A stretch of DNA of 64,000 nucleotides from Patiria miniata. Its lineage: Eukaryota; Echinodermata; Asteroidea; Valvatida; Asterinidae. The notes under the pieces were generated by a model, which had not been told where the DNA came from, ran no database searches, and worked only from the letters and a program-made list of their open reading frames with translations. Shown piece by piece: positions 38,955 to 50,375 of the stretch. Position 1 is the stretch's first letter. Each line of letters opens with the position of its first letter. The stretch is taken from assembly GCF_015706575.1 (NCBI RefSeq), contig NW_024037050.1, forward strand, positions 2,852,001 through 2,916,000, written 5' to 3'. Both the position numbers and the translations under genes were made by a program.

Positions 38955-39839
38955 TAAATCACTTTGGCCAACAGTTTACTACGATGGAAGACCTTATAAT
39001 AACTTGTAGTATCATGTGGTGGGATTTCTCATACCATTTAATTAGTGTGTGGAATTATGTGGTTTGCACATGTTTACGCTGTGAATGTGTCCAACCCCAA
39101 AAATGCGGTTGTTGAATTGGTAAGGGTGGAGAGGAACAAGTTGTCTTAAAATAGTGCAATTGTTGTTTAGCACATCCATCTTAAAAAAAAAAATGAATGA
39201 CTCGGAATGAAATGTGAAGTCTGGCTCCAAATATAATTTGTCCATTGAGCCAACTATTGAAAGTCAGTAGATTTAATGTTTCACTGCTTTGCTCCCTACT
39301 ACAACTTGATGTAAACATTGGATGAGAATTTGAATAATAAATTTGCTTAATTTACCCTCATAATTACCAGTTTTATGCAATTGTGTTGGTTAGTCATGCA
39401 TTCACACGGTCTCTGTGATCTTGCTTTGCTTGCCTTGGCACTATGGTCTAGACATAAGCAATGCAATTTTCTTTTTGTTAAAACAAGTGCGAGTGCACAA
39501 TAAGCTCTGGCCGTGTTGCAAGAAGTCTTGCGTGAAGGTCTTGCATGAAATCGATCAAAATGATCCCTGCCACAGCTTAAAAATGCAATGCCTAAAAATG
39601 TGGCGTCAATGGCACATATGGAACACCATACTTTTGGTCAATTTTCGGGGAGGGACAGACAGACAGACACCACGACCAACCACCAAGTGACATGTTAAAG
39701 CTCCTGTCAGAGCTTAAAAACCTTCAGCCACTGACCAATATGAGAAATGTTGAAGACCGTTAGTGTAAAGAGCGGCATTTAGTTCCATCTAAAACCTGTG
39801 CAGGCCTGCCCCAGATGAACCTTTCAACTTAAGACATAT

Positions 39840-40034
39840 CTTGCATCTGCTGCACATAACCACTCCCTAACTTTTCCTATACCTGCCATACATCAACAAT
39901 GCTTTATTCCTAGGTTAGTAAGGATGTGGAACAGTGTTCCTGATGAACATTGGTTCAAACTAGAGTCTCTCACTAAATTTATGTCTGCAGCTGTTATTAA
40001 CCATCTTACAAATAAGAACTTTGACTCGCTGTGA
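39840..40034 (+). pseudogene. LINE reverse transcriptase C-terminal remnant
   Basis: The frame 39894-40034 reads FIPRLVRMWNSVPDE... to a TGA at 40032-40034. This is the familiar C-terminal motif of LINE ORF2 proteins (PR..WNSLP). Upstream the frame is broken. Only the extreme 3' coding end survives. Confidence 0.6.
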
Positions 40035-40055
40035 ATGCGATTCCTTATGCTTCTG

Positions 40056-40285
40056 CAGTCGACTCTCGTTAATACGAGCACAGTTAAGACGAGATTTCGG
40101 AGAACATGATTTAACTTTTGAAGGCAAATTCATTGCAATTTCAACAAGAGCATGTGGCCTATGCATGAGCTACATGAACGATCCATGATGCATGTTGGCG
40201 AGTGCGCGAAAAATGCTTGTCGCTTAATAAGAGCTATTGTCATATTTAGTCCCGAGGACCTCGTATTAACGACGAGAGTCGACTG
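40056..40285. mobile_element. Small Tigger-like MITE
   Basis: CAGTCGACTCTCGTTAATAC at the left pairs with GTATTAACGACGAGAGTCG...ACTG at the right, with a 3-bp insertion. 230 bp, directly downstream of the LINE remnant. Confidence 0.65.
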
Positions 40286-40570
40286 CACATGTATTATGCC
40301 GAAATGATTGGCGTTATTATGGAAAAACGGAACATAAAGTTTCTGCAAATTTTCGTTCCTGCTCTTCCTCTATTTAGACTTCACTGAGTACTAGAAATTA
40401 TAACAAGGAATAATTGTTTTAATAGAAACTATCTGCGCATTCAACAAGCCAAAAAAAAAACATCCACATTGCTCAAAAGCTAGAGGCTAATACCGATTAC
40501 AGTACATGTACAACATCGCATCGGATAGTCAGAAAGACGTCTTGTTCGTTTTTTTCTAGATCACCTTAAG

Positions 40571-41443
40571 TCATTCTTTAAACTTGACTTTGCTTTTCCT
40601 TTCCGTTGTGTGTTTTTCCGCTGCGTGTTTTTCGTCATGATCTTTCATCCGTCGAGGCACCTTGACGCTCAGCTTCCCAGTCTTGGCCAAAAACACCGAG
40701 ACATCCTCCACAATGACGTCTTCGGGCAGCGTGTACCGGCGGCTGAACTCCCGGGTGACATTGGCCTTTTCCCCCGGGCTCCCCTCGGCGTGTTTGCCCT
40801 TAATGACGACGTGGTCTCCCACGATCTTGACGGCCAGTTCCTCCGGCGCGTACGCGGCAACATCCACGTCCACCCGGAACTCCTTGGGACTCACTTGCAC
40901 CTCGGCACTGCCGCTCTGCTGCTGGATATGCTTGGGGATCATCATAGTTGGAGGACCCTTAAAAGGGTCCTTGGTGGAAGACTTCGGTTGCAGTTGACCG
41001 TCACTTGACCTACGTAACTCGGCGTCGAATACAGGGTCGGTGCCTCTTATTGGCTTAATCTGACGGGGCATCATCGCGGGTGGAGGTCCAACGAATATCT
41101 GACCGTCGTTCACCGGAAACATCGGCGGTAACTGGCCATCGCTAGACCGTCGTACGTCGCCGACAGGCGGTTTCACACCACCGCTTTTTGTCTTTGGGAC
41201 GAACTGCTGGGAACCACGTGTTGACCCAATTGGGACGCCCTTGCTGGGAAACATCGGCGGTAGCTGACCATCGCTGGACCGGCGTTGTTCGTGGAGCTGA
41301 AACCGAGGACCGGACGCTGGGTGTAGACGATTAGCATGTGGGGAAGAGGTCGGCAAGCCCTCTGCCAGTTTCTGCTCACAGTGACGCCGAACGTGTTGCT
41401 TGAACGCCTCAGTCTGCAATGGACTTCCCGAGCTTAAAGACAT
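40571..41443 (-). CDS. Small heat-shock protein (alpha-crystallin/HSP20 family) with N-terminal repeats
   Basis: ATP-independent holdase chaperone of the cytosol. It is a single intronless ORF of 290 residues. The alpha-crystallin domain covers about 188-263 (FRVDVDVAAYAPEEL, DHVVIKGKH, REFSRRYTLPEDV, AKTGKLSVKVPRR), followed by a Lys/His-rich tail ending KVKFKE. The N-terminal 180 residues are unusual: RRSSDGQL occurs at 54-61, 98-105 and 144-151, with PPMFP or QPK after it and PP.MM.P blocks between, forming three units of about 45 residues. RRSS is a basophilic-kinase type motif (PKA-like), so phosphorylation of each unit is a fair inference. Typical family length is 150-220 residues. The start is the ATG at 41441-41443. 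Upstream lie a TATA box and two heat-shock elements. I cannot assign orthology to a named vertebrate HSPB gene. Confidence 0.92.
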   Translation of the reverse strand: MSLSSGSPLQTEAFKQHVRRHCEQKLAEGLPTSSPHANRLHPASGPRFQLHEQRRSSDGQLPPMFPSKGVPIGSTRGSQQFVPKTKSGGVKPPVGDVRRSSDGQLPPMFPVNDGQIFVGPPPAMMPRQIKPIRGTDPVFDAELRRSSDGQLQPKSSTKDPFKGPPTMMIPKHIQQQSGSAEVQVSPKEFRVDVDVAAYAPEELAVKIVGDHVVIKGKHAEGSPGEKANVTREFSRRYTLPEDVIVEDVSVFLAKTGKLSVKVPRRMKDHDEKHAAEKHTTERKSKVKFKE

Positions 41444-41586
41444 GGTTACAGTGTTGATCCCTAAGTAATTTGTAAGTCTTTACAATAATTAGCAAATGTC
41501 AGATAAACTTCACTGTTAAAATGATGTTTAAACTTTTACAGCAACAGCTCACGATTATGTGTAGCGGACAGCGGACAGAAGACGAG

Positions 41587-41594
41587 TTTATAAA
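41587..41594 (-). promoter_or_regulatory. TATA box of the small heat-shock gene
   Basis: TTTATAAA, about 145 bp upstream of the ATG and about 14 bp from the proximal heat-shock element, in the correct order for a minus-strand heat-shock promoter. Confidence 0.65.
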
Positions 41595-41607
41595 CAGTTT
41601 GACCGAG

Positions 41608-41620
41608 TTCTAGAAGATTC
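41608..41620 (-). promoter_or_regulatory. Proximal heat-shock element
   Basis: TTCTAGAAGATTC has three perfect alternating 5-bp units (TTC..GAA..TTC), the binding site of a heat-shock factor trimer, immediately upstream of the TATA box. Confidence 0.8.
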
Positions 41621-41915
41621 TGTGAGATCTGAAAAATGTTTTCAGCGACGGTTACACAAATATTTATTGTTGTCGTTCAGCAACTGCTACAAACTTACCA
41701 ACGATCCCACGCACACGAGTTGTACGTGACTTCAGTCGCCTCTGAATGCCTTGAAATGCGACATTGACACAACCATTGACCTACAAACTCTCTTTTGTTT
41801 GCGTGAATGCCAGAGCTCTGTTTTTCATTCGTTAGTGGGATAATAACGCCCGTTTTTGAGTTGGAAAAGTAGGACGAAATTGTTTTCGCCTAAGTGGATC
41901 TTTTGTTACGAGAAT

Positions 41916-41928
41916 TTCATGAACATTC
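41916..41928 (-). promoter_or_regulatory. Distal heat-shock element
   Basis: TTCATGAACATTC is again three perfect alternating units, about 475 bp upstream of the ATG. Paired proximal and distal elements are common at heat-inducible genes. Confidence 0.65.
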
Positions 41929-43533
41929 TTTGGATAGTTTGCACAGCGGTTGCGCTTATTGTGTGACCAGGTTGTTTTAGCAGCCGAACAAAAGGCAGCC
42001 TTGGAACTTTCTTGGTCATCATAAACAATATGCAAGTCTACGTACGTACGGGAGTCGGGAGTGGGAATTCCGTGGTGTCCCCCCCCCCCCTCCTTAAAGG
42101 CCGCAGTTTAAAAGGGGGGGGGGGGTATGCACTAAATAGAAGATCACAAACCTGTTAACCCGCCCCCTTGAGACAAAGCTGGATCCGCCCCTGATATGCA
42201 TATTAAGCGCTACATGAGATTCTCCGGTTATAACGAAGTTGTTCGGAATGTGGCCCAATAATCACAAACCTTAAATATTGAAGTGTAAAAATTACTTATA
42301 GGTCTCAGATATCTTCCTTATTTTTGTCATTATTCGGAAGAAAAAAATTATAAAGATTTTTAAACAGCCGTTTTGGCCGCTTTTTGAGATGGTTTATGAC
42401 GTCGATGAATTCAGCTATCACGCTAGTCTTGGCCCAGGACGCTAGTGGATGGTGCATCGAGCCCTCTAATGGCACAACAATGACCAGCAGGCCTACTCGC
42501 AAAACGTCTTGGCCATTTCGTTTCAGCGTTTTTACTTTTTTTCCCCTAAGCTTTCCCAGGGAACCGATCAGTGATCGAGAAAATGAATCAATGGCTCGCC
42601 CAACGGTTGTAAACATACGCGCTGTACTGCGGTGATCAAGCATGGAGCTACAAAAAGGAACTGTGTTTGTTCAAATTTATTCAGACGATCTATTTACATA
42701 AAATGGCCCCGCCCCCATTGCTACGAAATGACCAAGACGTTAGTGAGAGAAAGTAAACACACAATTATGCAAGGGCGCTTCACAACAATGCAACTATCGC
42801 TCTTGATCACTGACGTCTTGTGCCAAGACTACTATCACGCTAACTGTTCATTAAATTTCTGTGACTTATATTTAAAAAGGGGGGGGGGGGCTGAGTTACC
42901 CCCGACGAAAATGGAACCATTTCAAAGGAACGCGAACAAGTAACAATTCAAGAGACATCAGTCATTATTCACTTTAATTTATTTGCTTATGAATCATTAG
43001 TACTCAACACAGGCTGTATTTGTTTTCTTTTAACCCTACCCCAAAGGTGTGTGAAAAATCATATTAATATTTGAGTATTTAGGATAGCTTTTAAGAGAAT
43101 TTATGGAATTTTAAAAATAGATTGAACATTTTTTTTGGTCAGGAATTCCATACAGCAAATGATTGGTAAGGCGTTTAGGTAATACTGTTTGAGATAATAA
43201 TTATTTGTGACCCCAAAAGTGGGGATTGAACAGGTTTGTCACTCATTAAAAGTATTATTTGATATCATATTGTAGTTTATAATGGGCATTTTTTATATAC
43301 AGATCTACAATAATTATCAGAAGCGATTGGGAATGAGAAGGCAAAAGAGGAATTTAGTCTTAAAAGTTTAAATATCACCCTCTTGCACAAAGCTGATGAA
43401 ACTCGCTCCATGATATTTGTCATGCATTGTTCACTTGATTTATTTTGGTTTACAATGTAATTCCATTTGTTAACAACAGAGTTATTTCGGATCAAAAGAA
43501 GTAATTTTGTTTTACACTACCACTGTGTTATTT
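41929..43533. other. Intergenic stretch between the heat-shock and glycosyltransferase genes
   Basis: It contains a C run (42079-42090), a G run (42113-42125) and a MITE-like end ctggatccgcccctg near 42181-42195 that matches the ends at 6820, 8008 and 50360. The rest shows no gene. The region before 43533 is AT-rich and probably holds the glycosyltransferase 3' UTR. Confidence 0.5.
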
Positions 43534-46302
43534 TTAATTCTTTTGATTACACGTCTCGTTGCTTTGATGGACATTTTGGCCATTCCAAATAGACATCATG
43601 TCTGATATGGTTGCTCCGTGCATGGTAATAACGTTTCGGTACTCGCAAAATGAGTAGGGAATAAAAGGCATGGCATTGTGCCTGAATCCACTGTTATGAA
43701 CTGGCTTAATGCCGACTTTTCTCAGGCAAATCCCTACTAGCACGTCTTCGATGTGAATATATTTTGGACTGAGGGTAGCCATGTTGAAAACCAGCGCGGG
43801 GAGGTCACCTGACATGACGTAAGCCGCGCCTGCGCAGTAGGGAGGATATTTCTGCTCCCCGTACATTTCCACCGGCATGTAGTTTTTCTTGGTGCTTTCG
43901 CGAATCGGCGGCATAGCCTCGAACACGTGACCGGTCATGAACCGTTTCGTAGGCGTCGTTGGACTCGCGAGGAGTCTCGCGAGATTCTCGCGATTTACGT
44001 ACATGTCGTCGTCCGTTTTCATGACGTACGCCGCTTGCGGGCAGTATTCACCCGCCCACCTCATACCCATCATCGTCTTTAGGGTGAGGTTTTTGTAACT
44101 CTCCACGAAGTCCTCCATTAGAATGTCGTGGTATTGGTCACTCTCCTTTTGAACGATCTCGCGAAGGGTACTGTTTGTACTTTGGCCCAGCATAAATAGA
44201 ACAACAATTGTCTTCCCCATCACTTCGCCGGGGCGGGCCCATGTTTCACGGATTGTCTGCCGAACGTCACTTTTCTCGTGAGTGGTGACGACGAGAACCA
44301 ATAGGAACACTGCTTTGTTGACGCCGTCGGCTTTCTTGCACGCCATTGGTTCATTCAACACGAGGTTAAAGTCATGTGTTATCATTGGGTTACCACCCTT
44401 GTCTACGGTACCATTCTTGGAAACCGATTTTGTGTTTCCTACAGTCAAAGGAGGGTTAGACCTACCACCGCCAGCTTTATTTGCCGATACGGGAGAGGAA
44501 GAATTGCCATTTTTGTTCCAATTCCAATGCTCTTGCTTGTCCCCCTCGTTTCCAGCCATGGATTTCTGATTTCCATTCGATTTACCAGTGCCTACTTGAT
44601 CTCCTTGTTTTACTGTTGTAGCGGGCTTACCACTCTGGTTTCCGGTTCCCTGAACGGTCTTCGAGTCTTGGACTGTCGCTTTGCCAAGACCCGATTTATC
44701 CCATTTGCCCTGGACAGGTGCGGGCTTGGCTTTATCCTTGATCCTATCTGCTAGTTTGGGGTCTTTCCACTTCAAAATCCAGCTAGATTTACTCTTGTCA
44801 CCCTGCGCTGGAGATGCTGCTCGCTTGCCTGTTTTCTCTCCGTTCTCTGCAACTGGTTTGGGATCTCCAGACAGTGGTTTACCAGTGTCGGTATTTTTAC
44901 TGCCTCCTTGCCCCGCTGTCCACTTGACACCCCCTTTCATCTCTGCTGGTCTTTTGTCTCCAGGATTCCATTTACCACTACCATCTTTGATTTTGCCCTT
45001 TTGAAGGCCAACCGGAGAAGCTACGGGTTTGTTCCACTGCTTTCCAGCACCTTCACTGAATGGCCTTTGCCTGGTCAGTTGACCATCGCCTGGTTTAGTT
45101 TTGTCCCATTTCACGGGAGGCTTGTCCCACTGTTTCCTGGCACCTGAATTCTTGGGTTCGTCTGGCAATTTGCCCCCAGCTTTCGCAGTTTTATCTTGAT
45201 GGATTTGCGATTCAGACTTCGGAGGGTCTCTTTTCTTGCTCTCGTTCGTCTTCTGCCAGTTGCCACCTACATCTGCGATAGACTCGGTGTTATCAGGTGG
45301 AGATATTGCCTTGTTGGTTTGGTTTTTACCGTCCGCGACCGGTTTTGGATTTCCTGACATTTCACTCCCGTTAGCATAATGTTCTTTTCCTGGCACTTTA
45401 GGATTGTCCCACTTTTTACCTGCAGTAAGTTTCTTGTCCGTGTCGTCTGCACCCTTGTTTGGTTGAAGGCCTACTGGTGAAGACGGAGGCCTGTCACCCT
45501 CCTTTTGGGGCCCCTCCGCCAATTTCGGGTCACTGTCTTCTCTCACTTTTGTGCCAGCAGTTTTCACTGTATCCTCCCGCTCTGCCGAGAGTGTGAGTTT
45601 GTTACTCTCGTTTCTGTTTCCTGCAACAGCTCCTGGCTTTTCTTCACTTTCTTTAGCGGTGTCAGCCTCCGTATCATCCTTCCCTGCTGGCGGTAAAACT
45701 TTGTCACCCCCCTCCACGTATTCATCCGCTGTTTTCGTTACATTGTTAGTTATTTTGTACATGTCTTTCTCATCTCTGTCTTTTTGTGTTAGTGATGATG
45801 TCCGATTCTCTTTTGTATTCTCCTTCTCTGATGTCGAGCCACTGGCCGTACGATTACCATCAACCTTGTTTATGGTTCTACCCACTAACGACGGCACGGC
45901 CTCTTCACTGGCCTTTTTATATCCCTCCGCTGATCCATGGTCTCTTTCCGTCCAATTCGCCTCGAGGTCCTTAGAACTATCAGGCAGCGGGAGTGGCTTG
46001 TCACTCTCCTCTCCGTATCCATCCGTATCCCTTCGCTTCGGGTAGTTAGAACTACTACTTTCAGTGCGATTCTTGTCTCCATGTGAATAAATTTTCTGCA
46101 GGAATTTGTGCATGGTCTCCGCATCCAAAGTGTTCATGTTCGCAATCGGGTAGCGAATGCCTGCCGTTCTCATGGGTTTCCTCAGAAATCCTTGAAAATG
46201 GCGAGGACCCTGGTTGGCGTTTTCAAAGATGTAAATGTAGGAAAGCGTGCTGGCGACTCCGGAGATGACCATCAACAAGAAGACCTTGAATTTGTTGCCC
46301 AT
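43534..46302 (-). CDS. Beta-1,3-galactosyl/GlcNAc-transferase (GT31) with a giant stem
   Basis: Golgi type II membrane enzyme that adds a sugar in beta-1,3 linkage from a UDP-sugar. It is a single intronless ORF of 922 residues. Residues 7-27 (VFLLMVISGVASTLSYIYIF) form the signal anchor. Residues 30-650 are a low-complexity Lys/Gly/Asn/Asp/Trp/Pro-rich stem. The GT31 domain spans about 660-905: FLLVLVVTTHEKSDVRQTIR, RETW with Trp688, the metal-binding KTDDDMYVN (Asp764-766), a GAAYVMSGDL block, and IEDVLVGICL with Glu852-Asp853-Val854. These are the standard motifs of the B3GALT/B3GNT family, usually 330-420 residues long, so about 500 residues of stem are extra. The donor and acceptor sugars cannot be told from sequence. 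The start ATG directly precedes the anchor. Confidence 0.93.
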   Translation of the reverse strand: MGNKFKVFLLMVISGVASTLSYIYIFENANQGPRHFQGFLRKPMRTAGIRYPIANMNTLDAETMHKFLQKIYSHGDKNRTESSSSNYPKRRDTDGYGEESDKPLPLPDSSKDLEANWTERDHGSAEGYKKASEEAVPSLVGRTINKVDGNRTASGSTSEKENTKENRTSSLTQKDRDEKDMYKITNNVTKTADEYVEGGDKVLPPAGKDDTEADTAKESEEKPGAVAGNRNESNKLTLSAEREDTVKTAGTKVREDSDPKLAEGPQKEGDRPPSSPVGLQPNKGADDTDKKLTAGKKWDNPKVPGKEHYANGSEMSGNPKPVADGKNQTNKAISPPDNTESIADVGGNWQKTNESKKRDPPKSESQIHQDKTAKAGGKLPDEPKNSGARKQWDKPPVKWDKTKPGDGQLTRQRPFSEGAGKQWNKPVASPVGLQKGKIKDGSGKWNPGDKRPAEMKGGVKWTAGQGGSKNTDTGKPLSGDPKPVAENGEKTGKRAASPAQGDKSKSSWILKWKDPKLADRIKDKAKPAPVQGKWDKSGLGKATVQDSKTVQGTGNQSGKPATTVKQGDQVGTGKSNGNQKSMAGNEGDKQEHWNWNKNGNSSSPVSANKAGGGRSNPPLTVGNTKSVSKNGTVDKGGNPMITHDFNLVLNEPMACKKADGVNKAVFLLVLVVTTHEKSDVRQTIRETWARPGEVMGKTIVVLFMLGQSTNSTLREIVQKESDQYHDILMEDFVESYKNLTLKTMMGMRWAGEYCPQAAYVMKTDDDMYVNRENLARLLASPTTPTKRFMTGHVFEAMPPIRESTKKNYMPVEMYGEQKYPPYCAGAAYVMSGDLPALVFNMATLSPKYIHIEDVLVGICLRKVGIKPVHNSGFRHNAMPFIPYSFCEYRNVITMHGATISDMMSIWNGQNVHQSNETCNQKN

Positions 46303-46428
46303 GATTCCTTGCAGCTGATCTGCGGGTCAGGTATCTGAAGGTTCCTGCAGGGAAGTAGAAAATGTTTTTGATAATTATCAATTCTTATGATTAAATAAAA
46401 TCGTCTTTGAGTTTTACTATTCAATATA

Positions 46429-46903
46429 CAGGGTAAGTAAAAAAAACAAACAACGAAACCCAAATGGCAGGACCCATTTTTGAATGAAGTTTGGCTTGTA
46501 TCACTTTCAAAATCTAGGATATAAAAGCCCAGTCATTAGGCTTTCTTTTAGTACAACAACCATTTAAATCACTCATGTGCTTTTCAAGTTAGGGAATTTT
46601 GAACACAAACACCCTTTTAAAGTTCTGTCCGCGGATCACAAAACGCAAACACTTCTTATAGGGATCCTTCTGAATTGTTTTCGTTTTGCTGAAAGAACAC
46701 TTACCTTTTTTGTGATCCGTGGACAGAACTTTAATACGGTGTTTTTGTTCAAAAATTCCCTAACTTCAAAAGTATGCAAGTGATTTGAATGATACTAAAC
46801 GAAAGCTTAACGACTGGGCTTTCATATCCTAGATTTTGAAAGTGCTACAGGCAAAACTTCATTGGTCCTACCATTCAGGATTCGTTTTTTTTTACTCACC
46901 CTG
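46429..46903. mobile_element. TA-flanked foldback MITE (mariner/Tc1-type), copy B
   Basis: CAGGGTAAGTAAAAAA at the left pairs with TTTTTACTCACCCTG at the right. TA precedes the left end, and the right flank has decayed to CA. The interior matches copy A at 4697-5183 (tctgtccgcggatcac, gtgatccgtggacaga). Confidence 0.75.
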
Positions 46904-49900
46904 CATGTACATGTATGTGAGATTGTGAGGGCAACTTAAACAAAAACAAGTGATGGATATTCGCTTTGGGAGATGCAAGTGTATTTTTTTTTTAAAGATA
47001 CATTGTACATGTACATGTAAAGGGTTCTTTCCTTCACCAACGTTCGTTATATGCACTTTATCTTCATGTCAAATTCCTGACGTCTGCACTATAGTATGCA
47101 GGAGGTCGTGGGTTCAAGTCCCACCGAACAGGCTGGTGGTTGTTTATCTTTCTCGGAATCTCTCGGACAATACTGAGTATAAAGTGCTCGTTAAACAGTT
47201 TATAAGAAATAAGTACGGATTTTTCTGCTCAACATTGTTGTTTATCAAATAAAAGAGAATACACATTCTCTAATTATCCCAACAATTGAATGCAATACTG
47301 GGCAATACCAACATGCACGTTCACACTTCGTGATGCATCCTCTCCGAAACTCGTAGAGTTAAAAGGGCCTGTGAGTTTCTGTAAAATTAAAACTAAGATA
47401 GATTTTCAAAGATAGGGAAAATTTACTGGACCTGCCAGTTTTGCTTCGAATTTAAAATTCGAGCAGAAAAAAACTAGTGGACGTTAATTCTCTCTACCTC
47501 TAGGGGCTACCATTACTGCGCTGATGGATGTCACTAGAGATAGTCATGAATATAATTAACGACTGAAACAAAATGTGGATTGATGTAGGTTATTTTTCAT
47601 ACTGTCAACGTCATCAAATTGCAAGTTATAATTCAAATTCTGGACTCACTTTTACGTTGTCTCTGACGACGTTTCGGCAATCAGCAACCCGGCCGCCTTC
47701 GTCTGGTGACCTCTGATGTGAAGGACGGTCCTAATATAAACAACAAATTAATTCAAAACTCAGGCAATCAGGCTCTGTGTTATTTGTAAAGCTTTTATTG
47801 AAAAATAACATTTCTGCGCAACGGATCCGGCATTTAGTATATCAACCAGTGTTATCCCAGAAAATGCGAGAGTATTGCCTCTCATAATAATAGAGGTCTC
47901 TAGAGTTTACATAATGTGATCATGATAAAGATAAATATAATCCACGTGAAAGATAATACACGTTCTTGAACTCAAAACGCGGCCAGCTAGTATCAATATG
48001 TCCCCCAAATCGCGGACAACTCAACGTTCTTGAACTCAAAACTCCGCCAAATGGACGCCCTGATGAGGTGTCTTTGAAAGATCGTTCTAGTTACGTACCC
48101 CTTCGCCATGAACTAATGAATTATTTTTAAGCGTTAAATAGGATTGCTTTACAAAGATAAAACCTTATTGAATAGTAACTGTCATGAATAGTCCCACCCA
48201 CATAGGCACAACATAAAAATAAAAAAGTGCATCCAAGATGATAATTGTTTTGTTTTTGTTTCATTGTCAGAATGATTTTGTTCAATGATATCAAGGCGAT
48301 GCTTGAAGGTATCCATGTTAGAATCACTTATCAACATTTTGTATATCTCTACTAGACAATATTAACGCCGTGAATATTAAATCTACCCATTCTAGCTTAA
48401 CAGGAGAGTTTCCAGGGTGTCTTGTCACAATTACCGACAAGGTGTTGTCTTCAGAACCTTAATCTTCGAGTCACATTTAGGTAGAAAGGAAACTGGACAA
48501 ATACAACGATTTTGCAAGTAATTTTGCCGAAAACACTGCATGGATGCAGCCATAACATCTTGAGTTTTTTTCATGGTACATTGATCCATTTTTAGCTCCA
48601 TTGTACAACATACCTCTGTGCTCCTGAAATAAGACGGTCTACAAATCAGCCAGGAAGAAATTCCAGCCCACGAAGACACTTCTGAACAGGATGATAAAAT
48701 TGTCATCAAACCATCATCAAGAAAGGAGGAACTAATATGGAGAATCATGCATTCGCTTTGTTGCTGGGACATGCATGTACGTATGCTGCTGTTATTTTAA
48801 GTCAGTTCGTGCGCTGAATACAACGCTCACCTGTGGATAAACTGTCTGACCCCAAAAATCAATATCGTCTTCTTTGTTACGCTTCTCATCCCGGCCGTGT
48901 TAAGCCTAGGGCATTGTAATGGTGTCCCTTGCTCTTTATGCCGGCGCTTTCAATTACATCTTGAATGACGCAAGGTGAATTTTCAGATAATGTTTTATTC
49001 ATCATCGCAGAATTTACGAGGTTAAACTGTATCGACTCAAGTCAGTTCTCTATGAGGGCGGTGAGAGTCACGTCACGGAAAAACCTGTCAAACGGCTGAA
49101 ACTTACAACGCGTATTGTGTTTTCTTCCTGGGGGTGGATGGGGGGGGGGGGGGGGGTAGGGGTTAGGGATGATGTGGGGGTGGGCCACTAGTCTAAGGAA
49201 TATCCGCTTGCACACAAGCGTCTATGATATTCGCGCAGATTCAGCGATCAATTGTGCAAAACAAGACTGCGTCTTGACCTCGGATCACCATTTAGCGGGC
49301 GCCTTCTATTGGGTCTTCACTCTTCAGTAACCCGTTTTGAGCAATGAACAGCTTAGTCCACATAGTCTGATCGAAATGACGTCCAAATGTCTAAAGTCGA
49401 CTCCGATTGGCTGGCACGCAGGGTCGGATATATCAGACGTTCCTGTCACGTTCGTAGTATGGCGCTGTGCACGTGGACATCTGATCCTCAGACTAGTGGA
49501 ACAGTACTTGAGTACAAAAAATCTTGTCATTTATTTGTTCCAATCATCGAGTGAATGGTTGGAAACTTTGCACACCCGAAATCAATCGTTTTGCTTACTG
49601 GAAGTCAGTAAAGCCATATACAAAGAATTTGCAAGGCCGCAGACGCATTATTCCTTTCGCATAAAAATGTAAAAACAAATAATAATCATAATTTTCAACA
49701 AAGCTATCAAAGGTTTTATTTTCCATCGATTCGGAAATTCTCGACTCGGAAATTCTGGCCATAATTTTAAAAACATGATTGAGTTACCCAGAATGCCATC
49801 CCCACTTCCTTTACAAGATTCTGTGAATGTCATCAGCACTTTCCGGCCCAGAACCCCAGCTGCAGGCCCTGTTTGCAGGGCGGGATACGATCGAAGCGCT

Positions 49901-50225
49901 ATCATGAAGGATGCATATCGGTATCGTGAACAGCGCCCCTAGTGTAATGTTATGTCCTGGTGTAATGTTGTTTTCGTCTACATTTTTTGAAACTTAAGGA
50001 TGAAAACGTGCACATCATTTTTTTCACGAAAATAATGTTTGATAACAGGCTGATGAAGGATTGTTGGCAATAGCGAACGGAATATAGGCCTAATTTTCAG
50101 CGTTAGTAAACAAATCCGTAAAACAATCGTCGTTTCCTTTTTTTTTTTTAAACGTCCGTACAATGTTGAAATAGTATAAACGGAGTTGAGAATCTGTAAC
50201 TGTCCAAATACAAAGCACAGAAGTC
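46904..50225. other. Long intergenic stretch with only minor signals
   Basis: A box-B-like piece (gtgggttcaagtccca, 47108-47123) suggests a SINE fragment. At 47675-47725 the reverse complement reads ccagacgaaggcggccgg then ccgaaacgtcgtc, a word pattern seen in repetitive elements of invertebrates. A run of 16 G lies at 49141-49156. Short open frames are unsupported. I see no convincing gene. Confidence 0.5.
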
Positions 50226-50375
50226 AGGCGCGGATGCAGAGGGGTCGAACCCCCCTCCCAACACCACGCTCTGACACACCGTATGTATAAGCTAACAATT
50301 ATAATAATGATAAGATCGGATATAAATAACGGGCCTGATCCCCCACCCCGCCAAAATTCCTGGATCCGCTCCTGA
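50226..50375. mobile_element. Small MITE with CAGGCGCGGATGCAG / CTGGATCCGCTCCTG ends
   Basis: Inverted ends of about 15 bp enclose 150 bp, with an inner palindrome ggggtcgaacccc. This is the intact counterpart of the site interrupted by the LINE at about 8080. I do not see a clear target duplication. Confidence 0.6.

Noticed and set aside
48052..48085. ctgatgag ... gaaag pattern resembling a hammerhead ribozyme core
   Set aside because: No stem II pairing between the two core words and no flanking stems; chance match.
48431..48772. 113-residue minus-strand frame (MSQQQSECMILHISS...)
   Set aside because: No recognisable motif, no splice or promoter context; cannot be distinguished from chance.
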